A stretch of DNA of 64,000 bases from Taudactylus pleione (taxonomy: Eukaryota > Chordata > Amphibia > Anura > Myobatrachidae): assembly GCA_031769625.1 (NCBI GenBank), contig JAUIMM010000576.1:62001-126000 (forward strand), given 5' to 3'. The translations under genes were made by a program, and so were the position numbers. Below the pieces are notes generated by a model. It searched no databases. It was given only the letters and a program-made list of their open reading frames with translations, and was not told the origin of the DNA. This document shows positions 11,547 to 21,116 of the stretch, one piece after another; positions within the stretch are counted from its first letter, which is position 1; the number at the start of each line of letters is the position of its first letter.

Positions 11547-12206
11547 TAGGTGTGTATCTAGGTATTCGAGCGCCCCTGGCAAGGTAATGGACTGGCGTCC
11601 CCCTCCCCACATAATTTCAGGAAGTGCCCCCAGTAGTAGTAGTCCCTATACAGTGCTCACAGTAGCGGCCATCCCCCCCATAGCATGCCCCCAGTAGCCC
11701 TCCGCATAACGTGCCCCCAGAAGCAGCCCCCCCCATACAGTGCCCCGTAGTAGCCACACTCCCCCCCTGTGCTGTGCCAGAAAAAAATACAGAAGAAAAA
11801 AAAAGCAACTTACCTGATCCCCGCTCCTGCCGACGTCCGCCACTGTCCACTCCTCCGGGCCTTCTCTCACTCTGCACTATGGGATGGGAGAGACGTCATG
11901 ATGTCTCTCCCATCACCCGCTGCGGGGGGGGAGCCGGAAGGCGGAGCTCATGAGTGAGCTCCAGCCAGCTCCCTCCGTAGACGCAGCAGCCAATGAGAGT
12001 CTGTGTGTGTGTTTGTTACTGTGTAGGGCAGATTGCTCTCACTGCGGTCTGCCCTACACTTGTGGGGCCCGGGGGACTAGAGGGGCTAGTTCAAGCCCCT
12101 GGGGTAGTCCACCCATTGCCTGTTGGTGGCATTGAAGGGCGGCGCCGTCCCTTTGGCCAACGCCCCTGGCGAGTGCCATTCTGGCCAATGGGTAGATACT
12201 CCCCTG
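11547..12206. mobile_element. hAT nonautonomous element (660 bp) with perfect 8-bp TSD
   Basis: The left end TAGGTGTGTATCTAGG and the right end (reverse complement CAGGGGAGTATCTACC) are inverted repeats. The octamer CCTCTCAC is perfectly duplicated at 11539-11546 and 12207-12214. The interior holds the same GTGCCCCCAGTAG array, ACTTACCTGATCCCC, GAGAGACGTCATGATGTCTC palindrome and CAGCCAATGAGAGTCTG block as 2108-2415 and 41520-41700. The termini differ from those of the 40785 element, so the two share an interior but not ends. Confidence 0.85.
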
Positions 12207-12214
12207 CCTCTCAC

Positions 12215-13130
12215 CTTGCTCTAGAGTAGGAGCTTCAACATTATTCAGCTTTAACCATCACATCAGCTGTGCCCCAGATCAGGGGAGCCCAGCTGGTAAT
12301 CCAGGAGATGGAGAAAGACCCCCAAAGTTTTAATAGCTTTCTCTAAGGACCCTCGTAGACTCTACTTTATGACTTGCTTTTTCCTGATGGAACTAGGCCA
12401 GCAACCATGTGGTAATAGAATTTATGTGGCCATCTTGGTAATAACCCTCGCACAGCTTTATTGCAGAGCCATGGCATAAACGGCTGTAACATTCACAAAA
12501 TCAGCTTTCAAATAATAAAAAAAAAATAAATGCTATTTAAATCTGGTTGCTTTGCTGAGCGGCGCATTCAGCTGCCTCAGACAAGTGGATGAAATGAAGC
12601 TGGATTGTAAAACACAGGCTCCGGAAGGGGAGCGCGATTTCATGAGGACGGCAGGGAAGAATTAGGGTGACAAAGCGCAAATGTTTCAGTACTAGAAATA
12701 CCATAGCACTTTACATAATTTCTCCATGATGCTAATGCATTTCATAACTCAGACACTTAAGTGCCTCGCAGTTACCTGAAAAGGTTTATGGTAAAAGATT
12801 TCCGTAAATGTCACATCTTCTGTCACATTATAAAGGCAGGAAAAGCATTTGTTTTCTCCGCAGCTTAGTCCTGTAACATTCTCCGATGTCTGAGTCCTAC
12901 CGTATAATTTCCATGATTCTATGGAGGGCGTCGTGTCCTGCTGATGTACGATTCGGTTCCCGGGGGAATGAAGAGAGATTCAGCGGAAGTTGGTGCTAAA
13001 GTTAAAATCCGTTCAACGCAGCTAAGAAAATGCGCTAATGTTTGCAAAGATCCCCTGAGCATAAAGACGGCCACTGTTGCCTTCTTACCTGCATAGATAT
13101 CGGTACCATCGACGCACATCGGCAGCCATC
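12215..13130. other. Single-copy DNA, no gene; conserved-looking island 12400-12900
   Basis: No gene found. The sequence is complex and repeat-free around 12420-12900, with words such as GATGCTAATGCATTTCATAA and TGACAAAGCGCAAATG. It resembles vertebrate conserved noncoding DNA by composition. No open frame has protein character. Confidence 0.25.
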
Positions 13131-13432
13131 TTGGCCTTGCGGCAGATTTGAGTAGGGCTCTTATGCTGTATATGCTCTCGCAGTGGCTAGTTTATGCACG
13201 GCCATGTAAAAGCGTTTAATCGGACAGGCACGTCTGCGTTTTTTTGACCACTCCCCCATTACCACCCCCAAATGCTAACAGTCTGTCACTTACTTTGCGA
13301 TGGATTCCTCTGTGCGTTCATAATTGCAGTGCGATTGCTGCGTATGTGCAGTGCTGCTTTTGCACAATGGCAAACAATCACTCGACCTGCGTGGAAATCG
13401 CATTAGTGTCCATTTCTGAATCGGCTCCTAAG
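13131..13432. mobile_element. Truncated Harbinger-like MITE (relative of 61559)
   Basis: It shares CTCGCAGTGGCTAGTTTATG and GGCACGTCTGCGTT with 61820-61880, and ends TCTGAATCGGCTCC followed by TAA. The left terminus is missing. Confidence 0.5.
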
Positions 13433-13913
13433 GCTTTCACCATATAATATTGAAGAAAATATACTATCGACCATTTAAAAATATTTATAATAAATACCAG
13501 TGATGTACAACTTACAAATTATATTCAGCAAATAAAATTGTTTTCCCACCTAAATTCTTGATGTTCACATAATTAAAATACTTATAAATGAAGATTTCAC
13601 ACTGTTGTAGTTTTAAAGTCTTTTGTAATTCTCGTTAACATGCTAAACAGTCTTCAACATAGATTCTTGTTAACATGCAAATTAATCTTGTTAACAATCA
13701 CTAACATTGAACATGTACACATCAGTTTGGTAAGATACAGATATTAATGTCTCGTGTTACTCTGGGTGTGAGGCTTTTTCATTGTATGTTATAAGATTGT
13801 CCCATGACAGGTGTATAACAGGTGTGTCTTACATACGCCTAGTGGGATATTCGTCATATAACAAAGACTCCCACATATTCTAGAACAGTTGATACTAGAG
13901 CAATATTCCAAAC
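13433..13913. other. AT-rich single-copy DNA, nothing recognised
   Basis: AT-rich with several GTTAACATGC-like words near 13635-13700. No gene or mobile element is seen. Confidence 0.3.
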
Positions 13914-13916
13914 TAA

Positions 13917-14510
13917 GGGTCTGATTCAGACCCCTTCGCTATATGCGTGCGCTCGCAAGCGGCCCGATGTTCTGCGTACGCGCATGCTTCGATCTGCGCG
14001 TGCGCGAACTACTCACTGCGATCGCATACCGCTCGCTCGCCCTGCAAAGACAGCCCAGTGTAATGAGTGACAGGAGGGGCCGTTTGTGGGTGGTTACAGG
14101 GGCAGGACACTAATAACGGGGGGTTGGAGATGCGAACGCAGGTGTGCCTGAGTGTTTCAGCGCCGTTTCAGAGGCGTGCATAATTAACTGGCAGCGTCAT
14201 AGTACACGTCACTTGGCTTTTTTTTACACTGAAATGCTCGCAGAGCTTGCAGTAGGGTAAGGCTACCACAAGCGCTTGCGTTCACATCCGATGGTCCTCG
14301 ATGTACCAATGTTTTAATACACTTCCTGGAGATGACGTGCGCTAGTGGGCATCTCTACATACGCTAAGGGGTGTCTGCATACGCAGAGCGATCGCTCGCA
14401 CCGCCAAAGTGGGTGTGCTTATGCCTTGGCGAGCGATCGCATCCCATGACGTCAATTTGGAAAACTCAGTGCGAGCGTACACATCTAGCAACCGGGTCTG
14501 AATCAGGCCC
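13917..14510. mobile_element. Harbinger-like MITE, A type (594 bp)
   Basis: Ends GGGTCTGATTCAGACCC and GGGTCTGAATCAGGCCC, with the TAA duplication at 13914-13916 and 14511-14513, the classic PIF/Harbinger TWA target. The body resembles 5182 and 57207 (GCAGCGTCAT, GTCACTTGG, GTTACAGGGG). Confidence 0.85.
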
Positions 14511-14513
14511 TAA

Positions 14514-15592
14514 CTCCTATACAACCAATGAGTTTTCATATTTCACTATTACACAGATATAACTATATGTATATAAAACAGCAGATTGTTAAGAGAACAT
14601 GTTTTTCCAGTTATCACCTTACAATCTATATGAATACCTGCTATATACCCAACTATATTGTCTTCCTAATACTAATGTTTCCTTATACATCTTTGAAGCA
14701 GTCGCACTAAAAGCCCCTCTTGGCGCGCCAGGTCCTGTGACATTCTGTTAGCGCCATTTGTCTTTTTTGTGTGTAACTTGCAATGCGATGCGACTAGGAT
14801 GCTCCGGCAGGAAAAGGTGAATTTGCAGTGCGCTAATCTGGAGTAAATGGGAGCTGATAAAAGCTGGAGGTCACCACTATCCCATAAAAAGAGAATAAGG
14901 AAAAATCAGCTTGCGCTCAACCTCATTAGTGCGGTTAGGTGATAACTGGAACATTAATTAAGTATTCACAATGATAGTTTAGTAAAGATGTAAATTCATT
15001 TTATTTTAACTCATATGAACAAATTTAGGACAGACAGACCAACATGAATAACATAGGGAGGGGTAGTGAGAGGAAAAGGGGGGTAGGGTGGATAAGAAAA
15101 AAAAAATCAAAAATATAAAAAAGTACAAAAAGAGAAATAAAAAAATGAGGGAGGGGATTACAAAATAAATCATTGAGATGATATGTTAATTCCGGTCCAA
15201 TGTTTATTAAAAACCAAATTAAAAATGAAAAACCAACTTGTCATGGAGTACCCAGGAAAATAAATGATAAAGGAACAATGCATCAATCGAGATTAATGTG
15301 TCCAAACATTTGAAAGTTACTTTCCATGAAGGTTCCTCCTGCCCATGTGGGCACTTTTTAGTGCAACTGGTGGTCTATGATGACAGAGATAATGTATGAG
15401 AATATCAACTGCACAGACCCTTAGGAGAACCGGACCCCCATGCTGCTTATGCAAGTGGGCTGTCAGTTCTGCAGTGGCTGGCAGTCTCTCCCAGAGACGG
15501 CAGGGTGGTGAGGGTGAGTGCACTTGCAGAGTTGCACGGGACCTGGCGGCTCACTCATGCCAGGCAAGTTGCGCTGCGTGGCGTATTGAGGC
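14514..15592. other. Single-copy DNA, A-rich tract 15070-15170
   Basis: AT-rich sequence; 15060-15180 is purine-rich with A-runs (AAGAAAAAAAAAATC-like). 15400-15592 is GC-rich; the 151-residue plus frame that spans it continues into the LTR and is not supported as a gene. Confidence 0.3.
15588..15592. repeat. Target site duplication (left), GAGGC
   Basis: GAGGC immediately precedes the 5' LTR and recurs immediately after the 3' LTR at 22249-22253. A 5-bp duplication is usual for Ty3/gypsy integrases. Confidence 0.9.
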
Positions 15593-15914
15593 TGTCACAC
15601 GCCAGCCTGGAGACCCCAGAATCAGACCCCGTCGCTTACCTGTGCGGGCGCTGACCCGCGCTGTCTTCCGGCTCCCGCGCTGTACGCTCCTTCCTCTTCT
15701 CCCAAGGCAGTCTCCGCTGTTGTCCTCTGGAGGGTCCCGCTGCTGTGCTGCTCCCACGCCGGCTCCTGCTCACCGCTGGTCCCCGCTGACTATCTCCAGG
15801 AAGCGCTGTCCTCCGGTCCATGGGCGCGGCCATCTTGGATTGCCCATGTGACTCCACTACCACCAATGAGGAGCCTTCTCCTTCTCTCTCAGCCTGTCAG
15901 CTCCCAGTGTCCAC

Positions 15915-15921
15915 TATAAAA
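15915..15921 (+). promoter_or_regulatory. LTR TATA box
   Basis: TATAAAA in CCACTATAAAAGGATCC. Transcription would be expected 25-31 bp downstream, that is at about 15940-15946, which coincides with GCCAGTGCAA, the segment complementary to the PBS. The 3' LTR has the same box at about 21439. Confidence 0.75.
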
Positions 15922-15945
15922 GGATCCCCAATGCTCACACAAGTT

Positions 15946-15955
15946 GCCAGTGCAA
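15946..15955 (+). promoter_or_regulatory. Putative self-primer at RNA 5' end
   Basis: GCCAGTGCAA is perfectly complementary over 10 nt to TTGCACTGGC at 16874-16883, just after the LTR. In Tf1, and by prediction in Sushi-type elements, the first nucleotides of the transcript pair with the PBS and prime minus-strand synthesis. The spacing from the TATA box puts this decamer at or very near the cap site. Confidence 0.65.
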
Positions 15956-16004
15956 CTAGTTTCTTAGTTTAGCTCAGTAGCCTTCCCACTGCGCTCCAGC
16001 CGCT

Positions 16005-16690
16005 CCACGTAGCCGCTCAGCTACCAACGTCTACCCACGGCTATCCAGCCGCTCCACGTAGCCACTCAGCTACCAACGTCTACCCACGGCTATCCAGCCG
16101 CTCCACGTAGCCACTCAGCTACCAACGTCTACCCACGGCTATCCAGCCGCTCCACGTAGCCACTCAGCTACCAACGTCTACCCACGGCTATCCAGCCGCT
16201 CCACGTAGCCACTCAGCTACCAACGTCTACCCACAGCTATCCAGCCGCTCCACGTAGCCACTCAGCTACCAACGTCTACCCATGGCTATCCAGCCGCTCC
16301 ACGTAGCCACTCAGCTACCAACGTCTACCCACGGCTATCCAGCCGCTCCACGTAGCCACTCAGCTACCAACGTCTACCCACGGCTATCCAGCCGCTCCAC
16401 GTAGCCACTCAGCTACCAACGTCTACCCACGGCTATCCAGCCGCTCCACGTAGCCACTCAGCTACCAACGTCTACCCACGGCTATCCAGCCGCTCCACGT
16501 AGCCACTCAGCTACCAACGTCTACCCACGGCTATCCAGCCGCTCTACGTAGCCACTCAGCTACTAACGTCTACCCACGGCTATCCAGCCGCTCCACGTAG
16601 CCACTCAGCTACCAACGTCTACCCTAGGCTATCCAGCCGCTCCACGTAGCCACTCAGCTACCAACGTCTACCCTAGGCTATCCAGCCGCT
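16005..16690 (+). repeat. 49-bp tandem array in 5' LTR, 14 units
   Basis: Fourteen exact-length 49-bp units, each containing CCACGTAGCCACTCAGCTAC, CAACGTCTACCCACGG and CTATCCAGCCGCT. A partial unit follows at 16691. Each unit contains the small inverted repeat GTAGC...GCTAC (6-nt loop), so the untranslated leader of the RNA could form a row of mini-hairpins. The 3' LTR has 11 units (21529-22067). Confidence 0.95.
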
Positions 16691-16873
16691 CCACGTAGCT
16701 TCCTAGCTATCTCGTTACTGCCGCATTCCTCAAACTCCTGTCAGTTCGCTGCACCCTCTCATGCGGAGAAACTTCATTAAGCCAAGCCTCCTCCAGCGAG
16801 CGTCTGCGCCAAGTAATACAGATCCAAGGCCCAGTCCGGGAACACAGCTCCTAAATTCCACGCTTGTGACAGT

Positions 16874-16883
16874 TTGCACTGGC
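16874..16883 (+). promoter_or_regulatory. Primer-binding site, self-priming type
   Basis: TTGCACTGGC lies 2 nt after the LTR end (16871). It does not begin with TGG as tRNA-primed sites do. It is perfectly complementary to 15946-15955 near the predicted RNA start. It also overlaps the upstream extension of the gag frame. Confidence 0.65.
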
Positions 16884-16886
16884 CAG

Positions 16887-17831
16887 ATGGACTCGGCAAG
16901 TGGTCAAGGATCTGGGATAGAAGCCTCGCAGGATGTACTATCCCGTCTGGAAAGACAGGAGACCTCTCAGGCTCAGCTGATCCAATTTATCCAAGATATG
17001 TCGTCACGCCTGGACAACATTCAGTCCTTACTGGCTCATCCCGCTCCCGCTGGCTCCCAAGCCGCCTCTCCTCCTGTGGTGTCACCTGCTCCTCCGGTTC
17101 TACCTCCTGCTCGTCTTCAGCTCTCCCCTCCGAGCAAGTTCGATGGCAACCCCAAATTATGCAGGGGTTTTTAAATCAATGCGAAATCCAATTCGAGCTT
17201 CAATCCGCCAACTTTCCGATGGCCAGAACCAGGGTGGCATATATCATCTCTCTACTCTCTGGCCAAGCACTCGATTGGGTCTCGCCCCTTTGGGAGAAGT
17301 CGGATCCCCTGCTCTCCAACTACCCCGAATTTGTTGCTACATTTCGCAAAATCTTTGATGAACCCGGAAGAACAAACCTCCGCATCAGCTGATATTCTAC
17401 GCCTCCATCAGGGCAGCAGGACCGTCGGCCAATACGTAGTCCAGTTCCAGACTCTGGCTTCAGAACTCAATTGGAACGAGGATGCCCTCATCGCTGCCTT
17501 CTGGAGTGGCCTTTCTGAAAGGCTCAAAGACGACCTAGCTTCCCGTGACCTTCCAACCAGTTTGGATGGGTTAATCTCCCTCTGCAACAAGGTGGATCTC
17601 CGTCACAGGGAGCGTGCCTTGGAAAGAGGCAGATTTGATCGTGGAAGGCCACGTCCAGTTTCCCGCTTACCCTCTCCTCCTCTGGGCGAAGAACCCATGC
17701 AGGTCAACCGCTCTCATTTATCGGCTGAGGAGCGTCAGAAAAGGCGGAGGCAGAACCTCTGTATGTACTGCGGATCTCCTCAACATTTAATTAAAACTTG
17801 TCCCATTCGTCCGGGAAACGCCTCCTCCTAA
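16887..17831 (+). pseudogene. gag: gag (capsid and zinc-knuckle nucleocapsid), two frameshifts
   Basis: Gag forms the particle and binds genomic RNA. I chose the ATG at 16887, just after the PBS. An in-frame ATG at 16761 inside the LTR would add 42 residues and has no stop before 16887. The N-terminal part is Ser/Gln/Pro-rich with a short coiled-coil-like LSRLERQETSQAQL region. The capsid-like middle includes ALDWVSPLWE and FRKIFDEPGR. The C-terminal zinc knuckle is [14 protein letters not shown] (CX2CX4HX4C, about 17760-17801). A 1-nt loss in a T-run near 17167 shifts the frame, so the initial frame stops at 17174. A 1-nt gain near 17372 restores it. The last part runs open to TAA at 17829-17831. 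Both changes lie in homopolymers, so assembly error is possible. Confidence 0.9.
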
Positions 17832-17858
17832 CTTATGAAAGAGAGGTTAAGTTAGGAG
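17813..17858 (+). promoter_or_regulatory. -1 ribosomal frameshift signal (GGGAAAC plus 11-bp stem)
   Basis: The heptamer GGGAAAC at 17813-17819 is in the correct phase of the gag frame (CCG GGA AAC), matching the X XXY YYZ rule. After a 5-nt spacer comes a perfect 11-bp stem: CTCCTAACTTA (17825-17835) with TAAGTTAGGAG (17848-17858) and a 12-nt loop. The gag stop codon (17829-17831) lies inside the stem. pol is in the -1 frame and open across the site. The same heptamer drives frameshifting in the Sushi-derived gene PEG10 (established). I see no obvious pseudoknot partner for the loop. Confidence 0.88.
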
Positions 17859-20800
17859 TTGCCATTGAATCACAAAAGAAGTCTGATTCCACCATCCAGG
17901 CTCATTTAAAGTGTCCTCGAGGTTCCAAAGCTGTATTAGCTCTCCTGGATTCCGGAGCGGCAGAGAACTTTGTCACTACTGAATTTGTCCTGAAGCATCA
18001 AATCCCCATGGAAGCGTTGCCTCGAGTCATCACTTTAACCGCCATCGATGGTAGTCGCATTTCTAGTGGAACCATCACCCATCGTACAACACCACTTAAA
18101 CTTACCATTGGGGTGCTCCATTCCGAACAATTATCCTTCCTAGTGATTCCCAAAGCCTCTCATTCTTTAGTCCTCGGATTACCCTGGCTACAGAGACATT
18201 CACCTCAAATCGATTGGACCACCATGCAAATAATCTCCTGGGGTTCCAATTGCTTCAAAGGTTGCCTTCAGCGGGTAATACCTATCAGATCTTCCATTGT
18301 ACGGGATTCTACAGACCTGCCCAAAGCCTACGATGGGTTTCAGGACGTCTTTAGCAAACAGAGCGCAGACCTGTTACCTCCCCATCGTGATTGGGACTGT
18401 CCCATAGATCTGATTCCCGGGAAGAATCCTCCTAGGGGCCGAACCTATCCTCTATCTCTCCCTGAGACTCAGGCCATGTCGGAGTACATTACGGAAAACT
18501 TAAATAAAGGCTTCATTCGACCTTCCACGTCTCCAGCAGGGGCTGGATTTTTCTTCGTAAAAAAAAAAGATGGTGGCTTGCGCCCGTGTATTGACTACCG
18601 GGGTCTTAATGAAATAACTATTAAGAATCGCTACCCTCTTCCTCTCATTACAGAGTTATTTGATAGAGTCAAGGGAGCCACAGTTTTTTCCAAACTCGAC
18701 CTAAGAGGAGCCTATAATTTAATTCGTATCCGTCCAGGCGATGAATGGAAAACGGCCTTCAACACCAGGGATGGGCACTACGAGTATCTCGTTATGCCCT
18801 TCGGCCTCTGTAATGCTTCGGCCGTCTTCCAGTTTTTCGTCAATGAAACTTCCGGGACCTCTTGTACAAGTGTGTGGTCGTTTACTTAGACGACATTTTG
18901 ATTTTTTCTCAAGACCTCCAAACTCATCGAGACCAGGTCAAACAAGTCCTTCTGAGGTTGCGGTCCAATCAACTGTTTTGCAAATTAGAGAAGTGTCTGT
19001 TTGAGGTCTCAAGTGTACCATTCCTGGGATACATTATCTCCGGAACAGGCCTTCAAATGGATTCGTCAAAACTACAAGCCATTCTTGATTGGTCTCTTCC
19101 TTCTTCCTTAAAATCCATACAAAGATTCCTAGGATTTGCCAATTACTATCGCAAGTTTGTAAAAGGTTTCTCGACTCTGGTAGCTCCGATTACAGCCCTC
19201 ACCCGCAAGGGAGCAGATCCAACTATATGGCCCGTCGAAGCTACCTCTGCATTTCAACTTCTTAAACAAGCCTTCATCTCCGCTCCCATCTTAAAGCAAC
19301 CAGACTCCACCCGGCCCTTTATCCTGGAGGTGGACGCATCCTCTGAAGGTGTCGGTGCAGTGCTCTCCCAGCGATTTAAAGATGAAAAACTTCATCCCTG
19401 TGGTTTCTTTTCCCGGAAGTTTTTGCCTGCAGAGAAGAACTACACCATTGGAGATCAAGAGTTACTCGCCATGAAACTAGCCCTCGAAGAATGGCGATAT
19501 CTTCTAGAAGGAGCTCATTACCCCATTACCATTTTTACTGACCATAAGAACCTCCTTTATCTTAAATCTGCAAATTGCTTGAACCCTCGTCAAGCCCGGT
19601 GGGCAATGTTTTTCTCCAGATTTAACTTCAAAGTCTCCTATCGCCCCGGTTCACAAAACCTCAAAGCCGACGCACTCTCCCGTTCCATGACGAGCAACCC
19701 TGATCTACCCATGGAACAGCCCCAACCAATCTTGAATTCCGCTTCCTTCGCCTCTACCCAATTATCTTCTATACCCCCGGTTGGGAAGACTTTCGTCGCT
19801 CCGGAACTCCGCAAGAGGTTACTGCATTGGGCTCATGCTTCCCGGTTCTCTGGTCACCTGGGTATGGATAAAACCCTAGAATTTATCCAGCGGTCCTATT
19901 GGTGGTCTTCGATGAAAAAGGACGTCAGGTCTTATGTGTCTTCATGCATCAAATGTGCCCAACACAAGATACCTCGGCGGGTTCCACACGGTCAACTCCA
20001 ACCTCTTGCAATTCCATCTAAGCCATGGACTCACCTATCTATGGATTTCATCACTGATCTTCCTCCATCTCGGGGCCACAACACAATTTGGGTTATCGTG
20101 GATCGTTTTTCTAAAATGGGTAATTTCGTACCACTTACTGGGCTTCCGTCTGCACCTCTACTCGCCCAGAGCTTTATAAAAGAGATCTTCAAGCTCCACG
20201 GCCTTCCTCAAGAGATCATCTCCGACAGGGGAGTACAGTTCGTAGCGAAGTTCTGGAGGTCACTCTGCTCAGCCCTTCAGGTAAAACTCAAATTTTCTAC
20301 CGCTTATCATCCCCAGACCAACGGTCAGACCGAAAGGGTCAATCAAGACCTGGAACAGTTCCTGCGCACTTTTGTCTCCTCCTCCCAAGATGACTGGATT
20401 GAACTTCTTCCTTGGGCCGAATTTGCCCACAATAATCATTATCACACATCCACCAGCTCAACTCCTTTTTTTACAGTTTTTGGTCAACATCCTCGAGTGC
20501 CAGATTTCCTTCTTCTTCCCACATTAGATGTGCCTGTGGCCAAAATGTCCCTTCAACGATTCTCCAACATCTGGGAAAAGGTTCGTTCCTCTCTGACTAA
20601 AACGTCAGCCCGGTACAAGAGATTTGCTGACCGCCAAAGACGAGCGGTTCCAAATTTCCGACCTGGGGATATGGTCTGGCTCTCTACCCGAAACCTAAGG
20701 CTCCGAGTACCCTCGATGAAATTTGCTCCGCGATTCATTGGTCCATTCCCAATCATCAAAGTCTTGAATCCTGTGGCTTACAAGTTAAAGCTTCCTCCAT

Positions 20801-21102
20801 TTCTTCGCATTCCAAGTTCCTTCCATATTTCTCTTTTAAAACTACTAGTCTTAAACCGATTTCAGAAGGTCCTGCCTAAAGCTTCTAGTGTTCAAACACA
20901 GCAGGGAGAGGAGTTCGAAGTTGACAGAATCATAGATTCCCGTTGTCGATACAACCGTCTTCAATACCTTATCGACTGGAAGAATTATGGTCCGGAGGAA
21001 CGAATCTGGATAATTGCCTCCGATGTCCATGCACCCCGTCTGGTCAAAGTGTTCCATATGAAATTTCCTCATAAACCAAGGAAGTGTCCGGTGGCCACTC
21101 TT

Positions 21103-21113
21103 GAAGAAGGGGG
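21103..21113 (+). promoter_or_regulatory. Polypurine tract
   Basis: GAAGAAGGGGG, three bases (TAC) before the 3' LTR start at 21117. It is the expected plus-strand primer of an LTR element and also encodes the EEGG region of pol. Confidence 0.8.
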
Positions 21114-21116
21114 TAC

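Larger units (their letters stand above)
15593..16871 (+). repeat. 5' LTR (1279 bp)
   Basis: Begins TGTCACACGCC and ends CTTGTGACA (TG...CA ends). It contains a TATA box at 15915, a predicted start of R at about 15946, and a 49-bp tandem array at 16005-16690. Compared with the 3' LTR, the left 412 bp differ at three positions and the right 181 bp are identical; the 147-bp length difference is exactly three 49-bp units. Confidence 0.95.

Noticed and set aside
15396..15851. 151-residue frame upstream of and into the 5' LTR as a host gene
   Set aside because: Most of it is the LTR segment that also forms the read-through tail of pol in the 3' LTR; the upstream part has no recognisable domain.
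16872..16890. tRNA-primed PBS
   Set aside because: The sequence after the LTR does not start with TGG and does not resemble a common tRNA 3' end; complementarity to the LTR RNA start explains it better.
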